Shown piece by piece: positions 35,720 through 46,454 of a stretch of DNA of 64,000 nucleotides. The first letter of the stretch is position 1. Each line of letters begins with the position of its first letter. Source of the DNA: Epiperipatus broadwayi (taxonomy: Eukaryota > Onychophora > Udeonychophora > Euonychophora > Peripatidae). Both the position numbers and the translations under genes were made by a program. The notes below the pieces were generated by a model. The model was not told where the DNA came from. It saw only the letters and a list, made by a program, of their open reading frames with translations, and did no database searches. The DNA is taken from contig JAQFVV010000002.1 of the NCBI GenBank assembly GCA_028023455.1, forward strand, positions 34,301,974-34,365,973. Direction: 5' to 3'.

Positions 35720-35995
35720 AGAATGAATGTTTGTGTAAATGAAAAATATTTTTTCCAATTCATATATACAATTAGATGATAATATATGGACAATTGAAAT
35801 CTTAAACTGGATTCCAAGAGATTGTAAAAGATCCAGAAAGAGACCACATGTTAGATGGATGGATGAAATAAGAAAGTGTGCAGGGGTGATGTGGAGAAGA
35901 GAAGCTAAAAATCGGAGAAGATGGATTGAACTTGGAGAGACCTTCATCCTGCAGTGGATTGATAATGGTTGATGATTATGATTTCCATCCTTTTT
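35720..35995 (+). pseudogene. RTE-clade LINE ORF2 C-terminus and 3' end
   Basis: The frame 35739-35972 carries, from residue ~30, K-R-S-R-K-R-P-x-V-R-W-M-D-E-I-R-K, then W-R-R-E-A-K-N-R-R-R-W-I-E-L-G-E, then I-L-Q-W-I-D-N-G and a stop. This is the characteristic C-terminal end of RTE-type LINEs (RGRPxxRWxDDI...A.DR..WR.LGEAY.QQW). After the stop comes TGATGATTATGA, a worn TGA-rich tail. 5'-truncated. Confidence 0.8.
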
Positions 35996-36334
35996 GGGAT
36001 CAATATTCATTGTGATTAAATTTCTGGGATGGAGTTTTTATTTTCCTTATTTAACTTCAGTTTGATGATTTTAATTTTATACTTGTTGCCTTTAAAAAGA
36101 GTACTTAACACCAAAAAAGTATTTAGGTTATATTCTTTATTAACTGCTGTTTATCTCTGTCTTTTATTTTAATTTATATATTTATTTTACAGGATTTATT
36201 AGTGCTGGAATTTAACTTGCGCAAAGATGTATTTCATTCATATGGTGGACCTGTTAGTAAATACGAATAATAAATGAAATAACCTATTTATGAGTTCAAT
36301 ATTGAATTTAGAAAAATTATATAGATTGGGTCTA

Positions 36335-36480
36335 AAATCCGGGCTTCTCAAACTTTTTCCATTTGCGATCCCTTTTACATGAACAAATATTTTCGCGACC
36401 CTGGGTATAGAAATATATAAACTAGTAATACGAATTAAAACATTTGTTGGTAATAAATCATAAAGAAAATTTATTTGAAA
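36335..36480 (+). mobile_element. hAT-type element end (truncated)
   Basis: 'gggcttctcaaactttttcc' followed by 'ttgcgatcccttttacatg' and 'cgcgaccctggg' is a TIR/subterminal sequence I recognise from animal hAT elements. The complementary right end is not found within the next kilobase, so the copy is probably truncated. Confidence 0.6.
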
Positions 36481-36869
36481 ACAATTCTTCGTTTACATAT
36501 GAATATAATTTTATCGTTCCTTAAAGACAGTCAAATATTCATACTAATGAGGTGGGTATAGTTGTTTGTTTTTAGATAAAGAATTAAATCTTTGATGAAT
36601 ATTTGATATTGCAGGATGTAGAGTTTTTTAAAGTTTTACAGAGTTGTTTGACTTTTTCACTATCATAAACTCGCAGACATATTACATATGTAATGTTGTC
36701 AAACTGGTTTTGAACTAATTTTAGGTCGTTGCACATTCAAAAATTTTTTAGCTTCGATAAAATTTCTGTGAGCCTCAAATTTAGCTCTGCTCTAAATGTA
36801 AAAACCTGATTATAAACGTTATCATAAAATAATTTGGGATATCCTATATATATAGGCACTTTATGCCCC

Positions 36870-37640
36870 CCAAAATCTCATTTTTTTATGTACATAAAAT
36901 TTGTGATAATTTTTTTAAATATGTATTTGTAATTCAGTTTGTTTGTTTTTATGACTATTTTAAGTTATTGTAAGATGTATTTGAGTATTATGCCGTTTGC
37001 TCGCTCAAGTATCTCATATATAAACTAAATATTTTAATCAGAAAAAACAGTGATTGATTTCTTTTGCTCATATAGTTAATGTCTTAACATGTTTCATTTC
37101 TTTTAATAACTAATATAGTTATTTGTTTAAATGGGGGTTTTTAATAGCTTTTTTTTTTTTTTTTATAAAAATAACGATTATTTTTTTAAGCAATAAATCA
37201 TTTTTCTAAGAATCAAATGAAAATCTTCAATTGATATAAACGTTTGTAACAAAGAGCACGATTTGCAATTATAAAAGATTAATCGATATATTATTGCTGG
37301 AAAAAAAAACTTTGCGTGCTTTCAAGTTTAAGAATTAATCAACCCGTTCACTATTTGGTTCTTCAACCAATTAAGTTACTTTCTAGAACAATTAGGTGAT
37401 TAAATATTTTGTAATTAATTCATAATTTTTTATCCACCCAACTATCCACATTTCATTTATCTTGATATTTTTTTTTTGCTTTTCTATCGATCAAATAAAT
37501 AATTATAAAAAAACTATTTAAAAATTTTTTTTTTTTGTTTGTGATAAACTGCTTTAGTTATTAATAATTTAAATTACACATATTACTAGTTTATAACTGA
37601 CATTTAATATATATATATGTAATGCTATTAATCTTCTATA
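36870..37640. other. unassigned AT-rich stretch
   Basis: Homopolymer T and A runs only. No gene seen. Confidence 0.4.
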
Positions 37641-37644
37641 CCTA

Positions 37645-37855
37645 TATTACTTCGCAGTTATATATATAATCTTGTAATTAAATATTAATAAATACAGTAA
37701 AATAAATATATAAAGTACAACTTTTTTTTTCTTTGACAAAGACTAAGAAGCTAGTCGAAAGCTCTCAATACTGGGCTCCTAAGTGAATATAGAAAAATTT
37801 TAAAGTTGTACTTCATATATTTATTTTATTGTATTTATTAATATTTAATTACAAA
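37645..37855. mobile_element. inverted repeat with second hammerhead-like centre
   Basis: Arms of ~50 bp, 37671-37723 and 37803-37853 (shared 'taatatttaattacaa', 'agttgtactt'). In the centre, TTGACAA is followed by a perfect GACTA/TAGTC stem (37741-37755) and GAAA (37757-37760). The core CUGANGA is mutated at two positions. Same logic as 34812-34985 but a different sequence. Confidence 0.6.
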
Positions 37856-38463
37856 ATTACATATATACGAGTATATACTTCTAATGCTACAAAAAAACCA
37901 CTTTAATAAAAAAATACATTTAAAGTTTAAAAAATATAAATATGTTTTTAATAATATTTTACTTTTCATAATTCGATTTTTAGTAATCATATGAAATAAT
38001 AAGTAAATAACAGATTATATGTAGCTTAACAGGAAGTAAAATACCACATTTACAATCCTATCTCAACCATCTATCAGCCCAGAAAATAGACCAACCTTTC
38101 ACACCATAGATACTAGAAACACACTTTGTCAAGGAAATGTATTTAATAAAAAAGGCTAGAGTCTCTCTAGAAATGTGTATATGAAGTTGATTTGTAATGT
38201 GATATATCGATTGCTTGACAATGTGAATGTTTCTAATGTATTTATGGTTGAACTGACTTTTGGTTTGATGGGTAATTCTGATAGGATTGCAAACATGATA
38301 TAACTACTGGAAACTTCAGTAACTTCCGGTTCAGTTACTAATAATCATATAAATAACAATATACGAATAAAAATATGTAATATAAATAAAATGTCCGTTA
38401 ATTAAAACAAAATTGTAATCCTAATAAAAATAATAAATTTAACAGTAATAAACTATTAAAAAG

Positions 38464-38553
38464 AGTCTTTAAATTTGCAGAAGTACTTCTGGTAAATGGC
38501 AGTTGAGGCAGGTTTAAGAAATGAACCGAAAGTACTTCTGCAGATTTAAAGAA
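38464..38553. mobile_element. 90-bp MITE
   Basis: Terminal inverted repeats of 27-28 bp with few mismatches (TCTTTAAATTTGCAGAAGTA and its complement). Each contains the self-palindrome CAGAAGTACTTCTG. Non-coding. Confidence 0.75.
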
Positions 38554-39739
38554 TAAATATATATATATAACTTTTAAGAAAAAAAATTTTTTTATGATTA
38601 TAATTTGGATTCAAAACACATTTTTAGATGCTGGTCACCAAGAATTTTAATACTGACAATAATTGGGATTGTATTTAGTCATGGGTATTATTTGATGAAT
38701 GCATACATTGGAATGAACAATATACAAATAAAATTTAGTCATCCCTCTTAGTTTCCAAAACGACAACAACAAAAAAGTTGACCATAATTCTTGGCTGAGT
38801 TGTATATTTTTAATAACATTGGTTATCTTTAAGGCATTAATATTTTTAGTGACTTTTTAAAAATTCTTTTGAATTAAATCTTAGATCTTTTAAAAAATAT
38901 TTTCTTGACTAATTTAATAAATGGTGCATGAAATTTCATAAAAATAAAATCCACGTTTGGTTACTATTTTCAAGAATTCTAGATTCTACTAAGATGTGAT
39001 CAATGTGACTTTGTTACTTTAACAGTTTGTACGATTGATTACATTGATATACATAGAGACATTCAGTTCATAAAATCTAAACATCCTAATAAATTTAAAA
39101 ATAAATATATCGGAATTGCTTTTCTCTTAATAATACAGATAAAAAATATGTTTATGCCAATATAAGTGGAGCTCTTACTGGAAAGTCATCCTCATAGCTC
39201 ACACAGAATGGTTTAGAAAGGTTGGTTTTGCAGTGAAAGATGCCTTTTATATTTATTTGGCCCTTTAAAGGCCTTATTTTGCTGCTAAAATACTCTTTCA
39301 TTCACTAAATCTGTTTTAGTACATGTTTAACACAATTTCCCTATTTCTATGTGTGCTTATCAGCATTTAACTACCTCACACCCCCGCCCCATTTGGTGGG
39401 TGGTTCAACTATTTCATGAACCATAAAATGTTTTATTCCCTCTTAGACTCTTAAATATTTCTCCTACTCCAATTTCCTGTCACTCAGAACTTGTTTATAA
39501 AGTTTTTTGGGTGTTGTTCCAGTTAGTTAGGCCATTTTTAACAATCTTTTTTGTCATACCCTCCTCCTCTGGGGTAACTACCCGCCTAAAATTTCACTCA
39601 ATTTTCTCATTACACAACTAAAATTATTAATAATAAGTTTTCCAGTGGGTTTTTTTTTTCTTTTACATCAATGTACTTAATTTTTCCATTTCAAAATTGT
39701 TTTCTTCATTTTACTTTTCATTTTTTCAAACAGTTTAAA

Positions 39740-40330
39740 GATGGCCACTGTCCCTAGCGGGAAAAATGTGCAGAGTCTTAAACTACATGAACTAAAACCT
39801 CCAAAATTACCCAAATTTTATCCAAATCAAATTTCAAACAAAACTGACTAAAAACATCATTACCAAAGAACCTATTTCAAAGTCTCCGTCTCCTTGCCCT
39901 CTGGACTTTTCATCCCTTTCAGGCTGTGGTTTACTCTATCAAAGGTAAAATGCAGGTCAAAAAGAACAACATGACCAATCATAATGTCATTCCAAGTACA
40001 ATGAGGAAAACTAAAATTACTCATCTACAAAAGACAAAAACAAGCCTGTTGCATCTAAGCATAACTCAGAAACCCCCTCATTCATCCCTAAAACCTATAA
40101 AGACTTAACATATAGCAATTCCTTTAAAGTTAATGTCTCATATTGATCCTTCTATTAATCCACCAGGGCAACCAAATATATCAACATTGCTCCTTACCAA
40201 AGATTCTTCTTTGCCTGGAGTACACACCCTTTCTATATCTTTCATATGTATCTCCTTCTCTTCACCATATTGTAATTGAATTTCATTTTGCCATGTAATC
40301 ATCTCTTTGTAAACCTTTTTAACTGGTATG
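39740..40330 (+). pseudogene. possible decayed transposon ORF, unidentified
   Basis: Less AT-rich than surroundings, with an ATG frame at 39741 (M-A-T-V-P-S-G-K...L-P-K-F-Y) broken after ~38 codons, and a second Lys/Thr-rich frame at 39926-40108. Could be a LINE ORF1-like relic; no domain is recognised. Confidence 0.25.
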
Positions 40331-41280
40331 TATTTTGTCTTTTTGATGAGTAAAAGCTTTCATCACTGAGAAAAAAAAAAGTGTAATTTGTATTGTAGAA
40401 AATTTTATTTGACAATAATTGGTATATATATTCCTGATTTTATCATAATTTAAATAAATGTTTATAATTTTATAAAATACTCCCCATTAAAAATAAAAAA
40501 CAAAGCCATAGCTAATTTTTTTAGTCTCGCGTAAGATCATTAAATTTTTTATGCAAAATCAGTTATCTATACCTATTTACGTTGTATAATGTCTAAATTT
40601 ATTAATTTCTATCTTTGTAGATTTTTCTATAGATGTTTCATTTTTCTGAATCTTCTCATTTCTTAGCTAGTATTCTTTTTCTTACATTTGCTACAGCATT
40701 TATAAATTACATGTTATACAAATGGTTTTCTTTTTTTAAGAACTTCGATAATTTTCTTTATTTTCATTTATCATATAATATCTTTAACTCTATTTTTGAA
40801 TGTTACTTTCATATTTTTGACATCTTTATTTATCTTAATCATTCTTTTAGAATTCTTTGCATTATTCTTCTAGTTTCAATCCACTTATGGGAATGTTTTT
40901 AATTAAAGCTTATGTACTGTATTTTTTAATTTTTGTATGTTACTCCAAAATTTTCATATATATATAACTTATTTTCTGTTCTGTTATTATTTTTATTATC
41001 AAAAAAAAAACCTGATTAGGCAATTAGTAATAGCTTATTAGTATTTTTCATGTTACATTTAAACATTATTAAATTTAAGATTAAGCAGGAAAATAGTAAA
41101 GGAATTGAAATATTAAAATATAATTTTTAAATTTATTAATTCCCTTGAGATTAGTAGTTCTTAGATATTTTGTTTTATATACAAGTAGATTATATTGCAA
41201 TTTATGTTATCATTGAAAAAAAAAAGAAGAATATTACTAAAAAGTTATAAAATATTTTTTTTATAATTATTCAATTTCAA
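40331..41280. other. unassigned AT-rich stretch
   Basis: An 89-codon frame at 40633-40902 is Phe/Ile/Leu-rich in the way expected of random T-rich sequence. No gene called. Confidence 0.4.
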
Positions 41281-41284
41281 ACTC

Positions 41285-41660
41285 CCCATAGCTATCCAAT
41301 CACCTTATACAACTGATATACATGACTACAGAAAAAGATAAATGTTCTTCAATATTCATATTTTGTGCTGAACCAGCACTCATCATTTGGTCCAGATTAC
41401 CATCTCCCATACATATACACAATCACTGCTCAGTTTCAGTTTAAAGTTTGAAGATTTGCTATCTTAATATAAACTGAGCAGTGATTGTATATATGTGGGG
41501 GAGATGGTGATCTTGACCAACTGATGAGTGCTGGTTAAGCACGAAATACGGTATTGGAGATCATTGAACTTTTTCACAAGTATGTGGTCATGTGCATGAG
41601 TTGTATAAGATGGAAAGGATAGCTGTGGAAAGTTTGAAAATCTGAGTTCAAGTACCTAAT
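41285..41660. mobile_element. hammerhead-SINE family B foldback
   Basis: The left half is antisense (41285-41445), with a mutated ribozyme (AATGATGA; GAAA lost) at ~41370. The right half (41450-41660) is sense: 'atcttaatataaactgagca', the ribozyme at 41509-41562, 'tatgtggtcatgtgcatgag', and a B-box-like 'gagttcaagtacc'. The halves meet at ~41448. The 3' tail 'cctgtatttaaatatt' follows at 41691. Confidence 0.85.
41509..41562 (+). ncRNA. type I hammerhead ribozyme, family B, intact-looking
   Basis: Stem I: outer GATCT/AGATC and inner CCAA/TTGG. Core CTGATGA at 41521-41527; perfect stem II GTGCT-ggtta-AGCAC; GAAA at 41543-41546. Minimal helix III (A-U plus U-G) and NUH triplet GTA, placing cleavage between 41553 and 41554. 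All catalytic-core bases are present. Confidence 0.88.
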
Positions 41661-41762
41661 AATTACATTAACTTTAGTATAGACAATATACCTGTATTTA
41701 AATATTAAAATAAATTTTTGTAATTGACTAAAATATTTACTAGTGCAGTTTCAAACTGTAAT

Positions 41763-41962
41763 TCTAAACAGACGGTAACCGCTACACATACGCTAAACTG
41801 TCTTATTAAACCAGAATTGTTTTTGTTCCTCATCCATGTTGCTCTTATCTTTCCAAAATATTATGTAACTTGGAAGAGTTTTCTCATAGTCAACAAAAAC
41901 AACATTCGTTTAATATGACAGTACAGCGCATGCGTAGCAATTGATTACCGTCTGTTTAGAAA
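41763..41962. mobile_element. ~200-bp MITE with 40-bp TIRs
   Basis: Left TIR from 41763 (TCTAAACAGACGGTAA...CACATACGCT...ACTGTC) matches the complement of 41917-41962. The 64-codon frame spanning it is incidental. Short TIRs of this kind fit Tc1/mariner-derived MITEs, but the superfamily is not certain. Confidence 0.8.
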
Positions 41963-42856
41963 ATTATTTCTTGTAATATTTATATTAACAAACTGAGTAC
42001 ATAATCCATCAAATATTTAGGTATGCATTTAATTTAATTAAATTATTAATTTTTTTTGGAATTTCTTTACTTTTCCAAGTTTAATAGGTATCCAAATAAA
42101 AAAAGTAATTACTTTTATAAAATAAGATCTTTATTAAAACAAATTTATATTCCAAAATGTCTACAAGGTATAATGTTGGTTAATGTTGTTCCAATTATTC
42201 TAATAATATATTTTCATGAATATTAGGTCGTGAGTATATAATATATCATAAAGGAAATTATATTGGATGAAAATAAACGTTGAATTAGAATTGGTTAAAA
42301 TAACATCAATTTTAAATGTCTGCAAATATTTCAATTACAGATGAAATGAAGAAAAATTTAAAACATTTATACAAAATTTAAAATTAAGATTGAAAAATGG
42401 AATTACAGCCAAATATGGAGGCAAAGATTTCATAAACATCTCCAGCAGAGTTACAATAAAAATACTTGCCATATAAATATCTTTTTCCAAGATTCAACAA
42501 TGAATTCAACTGAATTTGATCTTCCTAAGTCATACTTGAAGTCTCATCATGTTGATTCAGGACAACATAAATGGAATTTATCAGCCATTGATTTATACAA
42601 ATTAAAGCAGATCATAAGCAATGTGTCACAGATAAAGACTGCAAACTACTATTAAAGTAACATAATTGAAGAAGTTAATAAAGCCACTTGGTGAACATAT
42701 TTCCTGGTTGGAATCTCTACAGCTTCAGTAATGGCATTTTGATAATAGTTAAAAAATAATTCAGGCAAAATTCTCCATACAGTAGTGCCACTCAGTGCAA
42801 AACCAGGTTAATCAATGGATGCCAGAAGGCTTAAAATCCCTATCTAGTGCCTACTC

Positions 42857-42915
42857 ATCCAATATCCCCAGACTAGTTTCTAGCTTGTGGCTTTCATCAG
42901 TGAGGAGCCTTGGAT
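42857..42915 (-). ncRNA. type I hammerhead ribozyme, family A
   Basis: Full consensus core: CTGATGA, GAAAC, GTC; stem I TCCTCA/TGGGGA and ATCCAA/TTGGAT. Stem II is AGC/GCT instead of GGC/GCC, a compensated double change. Confidence 0.85.
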
Positions 42916-42959
42916 CTGAGAGCACTGCACCTAGATATATCTAGGTGCAGTGCTGTCAG

Positions 42960-43018
42960 ATCCAAGGCTCCTCACTGACGAAGGCCACAAGCCAGAAACT
43001 AGTCTGGGGATATTGGAT
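42960..43018 (+). ncRNA. type I hammerhead ribozyme, family A
   Basis: CTGACGA core, stem II GGC-CACAA-GCC, GAAAC, GTC, both parts of stem I intact. Confidence 0.85.
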
Positions 43019-43112
43019 GAGTAGGCACTAGATGGGGATTTTATGCACAAGCCTTCTGGCATCCATTGATTACTCTAGCTTGCTGTGTGTGGCAATATGT
43101 ATAGTGAGTTTT

Positions 43113-43850
43113 GCCTGATTGAACAAAAATTATCATTTTCATTTATTTATTGTATATTTTTAGTTGTTTTTATTTGAAAACATAACTTGTGTTTGATGCT
43201 GCTGTATTTTTATGGAAAAATTTATCTGTTCAAAATAAAATGTTTCTCTAACTTTAGATATGACAGAGATTTGGGGCATAGTGATTAGTGGCTATCAAAC
43301 TAACCATACAGTATTAGTAGGAATAGGGATATCTATCTATTATTAGTTGAACATTAGTTGAACAATAAAGGTTATGGGTTAATCTGAATTGATCAAATGG
43401 ATGCCATTGTTATAATATAAAAATAAATAGTATAATAAAACCTTCATCTATTGGGGAGGGGATGTCACCCTCATGCAAACACTGAGTAATAGTTTGCCTT
43501 TGCCATTTTTAGATAAAGCTATAATATAAAGCAATACTCCATCCAATTATTAGAATAAACTTGTCTTTTAATAGTGTACGAATATGGTAAACTTTCTAAC
43601 AGAAGTAGAAAAACCTAAATTAAAAGTGCTGAAAGAATAGCTAGGTAGCTTTAAATTTATGAATACATGTGGTTCGAGACATAGAGACATAGAATTTTAT
43701 CATCAACTAAAAAGTTGTTGCGACCAAAACTATGATGAACAGTTTTGATTAAAGAATGATAAGTTGTCATAAAAAAAGAACAAAACAGAAAATAGAAATA
43801 TCACAATAATTTGAAAACAATCAAAGTTAAATAAAAATTTACCAGAAAAA
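43113..43850. other. unassigned stretch
   Basis: No gene or structured repeat recognised. Confidence 0.4.
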
Positions 43851-43851
43851 A

Positions 43852-44286
43852 AATTAGAGGGGATTTGAGCATAGACTGTCAAACTACCTTCAGCTATCCT
43901 CTCCATCTTATATAATACCCATGACCACATATTTGTGAAAAAGATAAGTGATGTCCAATATATGTATTTTGTGCTGAACCAGCCCTCATCAGTTGGTCAT
44001 GATCATCATCTGTCACACATACATATAATCCATGCTCAGTTTATATTAAGGTAGCAAATCTTCGAATTTTAATGGACAGTCTTCAATCTTTTCCACTGTC
44101 CAAGTCTTCAGCCATTCATTCCATTGAAAATCTGATGATGAAAGGCTTAAATCCTCTATTGATGCAATGTGGTTGTCATACTTATCTGACTTTAAGTCAC
44201 TATTATCTCTCATATGTAGAACCTTAATATGTCCATTTAAATAGCAGAAGAGAGTTTAAAAATCTGTGTTCAAATCCCCTCTAATT
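43852..44286 (-). mobile_element. hammerhead-SINE family B, inverted-ended copy
   Basis: The left end is the antisense B-box-like end (aggggatttgagc) and the right end is the sense one (gtgttcaaatcccct). Between them is the full family body in antisense, including ribozyme ~43955-44015 (CTGATGA kept, GAAA changed to AAAA; outer stem I TGATG/CATCA still paired). The element runs directly into the next copy at 44325. Confidence 0.8.
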
Positions 44287-44309
44287 AATCTAAGTTCAGT
44301 ATATACAAA

Positions 44310-44775
44310 ACACTTGTATTTCAATAGTTCAGATTCATCTTGAATTCTGCTCATCCCTATTCTGTGTATTTAAATGGATACATGGAAGTCCTGCATATGA
44401 GGGATCAGAGTAACTTAAAGTCAACATGGGTATGACAACAATATTGGTATAAACAAGGGCTTTGAGCATTTCCATCCATCATCAGATTTTCAATAATATG
44501 GATGACTTAAGAGTTGGAGGGTGAAGATGATTGAAGCATGTCATTGATTTGCTATCTTAATATAAACTGAGCATTGATTATATATGTGTGTGGAAGATGA
44601 TGATGTTGACCAATTAATTATTGCTGCTTCAGCATGAAATACCCATACTGGAGATCAATTATCTTTTTCACATTATGTAGTCATGTGTATCAGTTATATA
44701 AAATGGAGTGGATAGCTGAAGACAGCTTGAAAGTCTTAAAAATTCCGTCTGATTACATACTTGTATTTAAATATT
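44310..44775 (+). mobile_element. hammerhead-SINE family B, sense copy
   Basis: Body in sense orientation ('caacatggg', 'caagggctttgag', 'atcttaatataaactgag', ribozyme region ~44603-44665, 'gtagtcatgtgtatcag'). The ribozyme core is mutated (TTAATTA for CTGATGA), but GAAA is kept. Possible target duplication cacttgtatttcaata (44311) against tacttgtatttaaata (44759); this motif may instead be the family's own tail. Confidence 0.75.
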
Positions 44776-45490
44776 ACAGAAAAGAAATTATTTACTCTGC
44801 AAAAGCATACATTGTAAGCTTAAATAATCAATGGTCACTAGAAGATAGCCAAATATCAAGACAAGTTTTTGGTTATTGGCCTTTTTCATAAAGGAGCATT
44901 AGATTAGCACTTACAAATGCAGAAATTACCCTCATTACTCTCTCTCACCCAAATCTGAGATTCATAAGCACTTTAAGATTCAAAATCAAGCTAAATTACT
45001 TCTAAACCACTTATTATAAATTTTAATGGCTTCAGTTTTTGTGTTAACTGTAAATATCTAAGACCACTTAGTGCTATGTAATGAACAAGGTCATGTGATA
45101 TTTTTTGTTTACTTTTAACTATTACATTTTATTCACTTTCTTCTGATCTCATTTGTTTAATCTTTAATTAATGTTTTTTTTCCACCTTTTCTAAAAATAT
45201 ATATATATATATTTAAGAAAAAAATTTCTTTGACTACTTTATTTGATACTAAGAAGATTGTCAACTATTATAAAAGGAGAATAATTTATTTAAAAATATT
45301 TTGACAAACAGGTCAAAAAGAATTGTATTTAAATGACTAAACATCACATTATCACTATCTCTTATACTAGCACATAATTGTTATTAAACAAGGCAAAACT
45401 CTCCATTCAGTGGTGCTACCCTGTGCCAACCAGAGTAAATCAATGGATGCCAGAAGGCTTGTGCATAAAATCCCTACCTAGTGCCTACTC

Positions 45491-45549
45491 ATCCAATATC
45501 CCCAGACTAGTTTCTGGCTTGTGGCCTTCATCAGTGATGAGCCTTGGAT
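45491..45549 (-). ncRNA. type I hammerhead ribozyme, family A, tandem unit 1
   Basis: CTGATGA, stem II GGC/GCC, GAAAC, GTC, TGGGGA; inner stem I TCATCA/TGGGGA has one C-to-A mismatch. Confidence 0.8.
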
Positions 45550-45947
45550 CTGAGAGCACTGCACCTAGATCTTAGGATCTAATGTAACCCTGCAGCAGCC
45601 ACCTTTTATCTCTACTTAACTACAAAACTATGAGAATGAAATTGAAAAACACAATAACATTTTCAATCTAAGCTCAATAGCTTATATAGTCATATGGGTC
45701 TGAACTCAGTTCAGAACCCATACATTTTGGTGTCTTTGGCTCTTTAACAACCATAGTCACCACTATCATATTAGGCAGGATTGGTGTTAAACCACTAAAC
45801 ATCACATGAACACTATCTCTTATACTAACACATAATTGTTAATAAACAAGGCAAAACTCTCCATACAGTAGTGCCACCCTGTACCAACCAGAGTAATCAA
45901 TAGATGCCAGAAGGCTTGTGCATAAAATCCCTATCTAGTGCCTACTC

Positions 45948-46006
45948 ATCCAATATCCCCTGACTAGTTTCTGGCTTGTGGCCTTCATCAGTAAGGAGCC
46001 TTGGAT
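45948..46006 (-). ncRNA. type I hammerhead ribozyme, family A, tandem unit 2
   Basis: CTGATGA, GGC/GCC, GAAAC, GTC. Inner stem I TCCTTA/AGGGGA has a weakened pair next to the core. Confidence 0.75.
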
Positions 46007-46138
46007 CTGAGGACACTGCACCTAGATCTTACAGTCTAATGCAACCCTCCAGCAGCCACTTTTTATCTCTTCTTAACTACAAAACTATGAGAATGAAATT
46101 GAAAACACAATATTTTCAATCCAAGCTCAACAGCTCAG

Positions 46139-46197
46139 ATCCAAGGCTCCTCACTGATGAAGGCCACAAGCCAGAAACTAGTCTGGGGATATTGGAT
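46139..46197 (+). ncRNA. type I hammerhead ribozyme, family A, consensus copy
   Basis: CTGATGA 46154-46160; stem II 46161-46173 (A-A apposition, then GGC-CACAA-GCC); GAAA 46174-46177; C, loop TA, then GTC 46181-46183, predicted cleavage 46183/46184. Stem I inner TCCTCA/TGGGGA (one G-U), internal loop, outer ATCCAA/TTGGAT. It matches the type I hammerhead with very short helix III known from Penelope-like and retrozyme ribozymes. Confidence 0.88.
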
Positions 46198-46454
46198 GAG
46201 TAGGCACTAGATAGGGATTTTCTGCACAAGCCTTCTGGCATCCATTGATTGCTCTGGTTGGCAAAGGGTGGCACTACTGTATAGAGAGTTTTGCCTTGTT
46301 TAAGAATTGTATTTATTAAATTATTGCAATTTGATTTACAAATGTTAGACTTTCTGCACTCGGGAACTTTCATACCACCCATTTCAGATAAATACTTAAA
46401 TAATCAAATGGCATTATTGCTTGAGAATATATAAGAAGTTTTAACTCCAGAATA

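Larger units (their letters stand above)
42766..43112. mobile_element. ribozyme family A, near-perfect palindrome
   Basis: Arms 42766-42938 and 42939-43112 meet at the self-complementary point ctagatatatctag with no spacer. Each arm holds a complete ribozyme pointing in opposite directions (42857-42915 minus, 42960-43018 plus). Both ends are the caggcaaaac/gttttgcctg type. Confidence 0.92.
45318..46315. mobile_element. ribozyme family A trimer (two tandem units plus inverted end) with TSD
   Basis: Target duplication aagaattgtattta at 45318-45331 and 46302-46315. Two head-to-tail antisense units start at ~45338 and ~45795, and an inverted partial unit (46137-46301) closes it with ...gttttgccttgttt. 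Ribozymes lie at 45491-45549 and 45948-46006 (minus, exactly 457 bp apart) and 46139-46197 (plus). Most complete family A structure in the window. Confidence 0.93.

Noticed and set aside
45378-46382. Frames of 65-88 codons with 'NQWMPEGLC-KSL-SAYSSNIP' on both strands
   Set aside because: Identical peptide from every family A copy; it is translation of the repeat and passes through the ribozyme, so it is not a protein.
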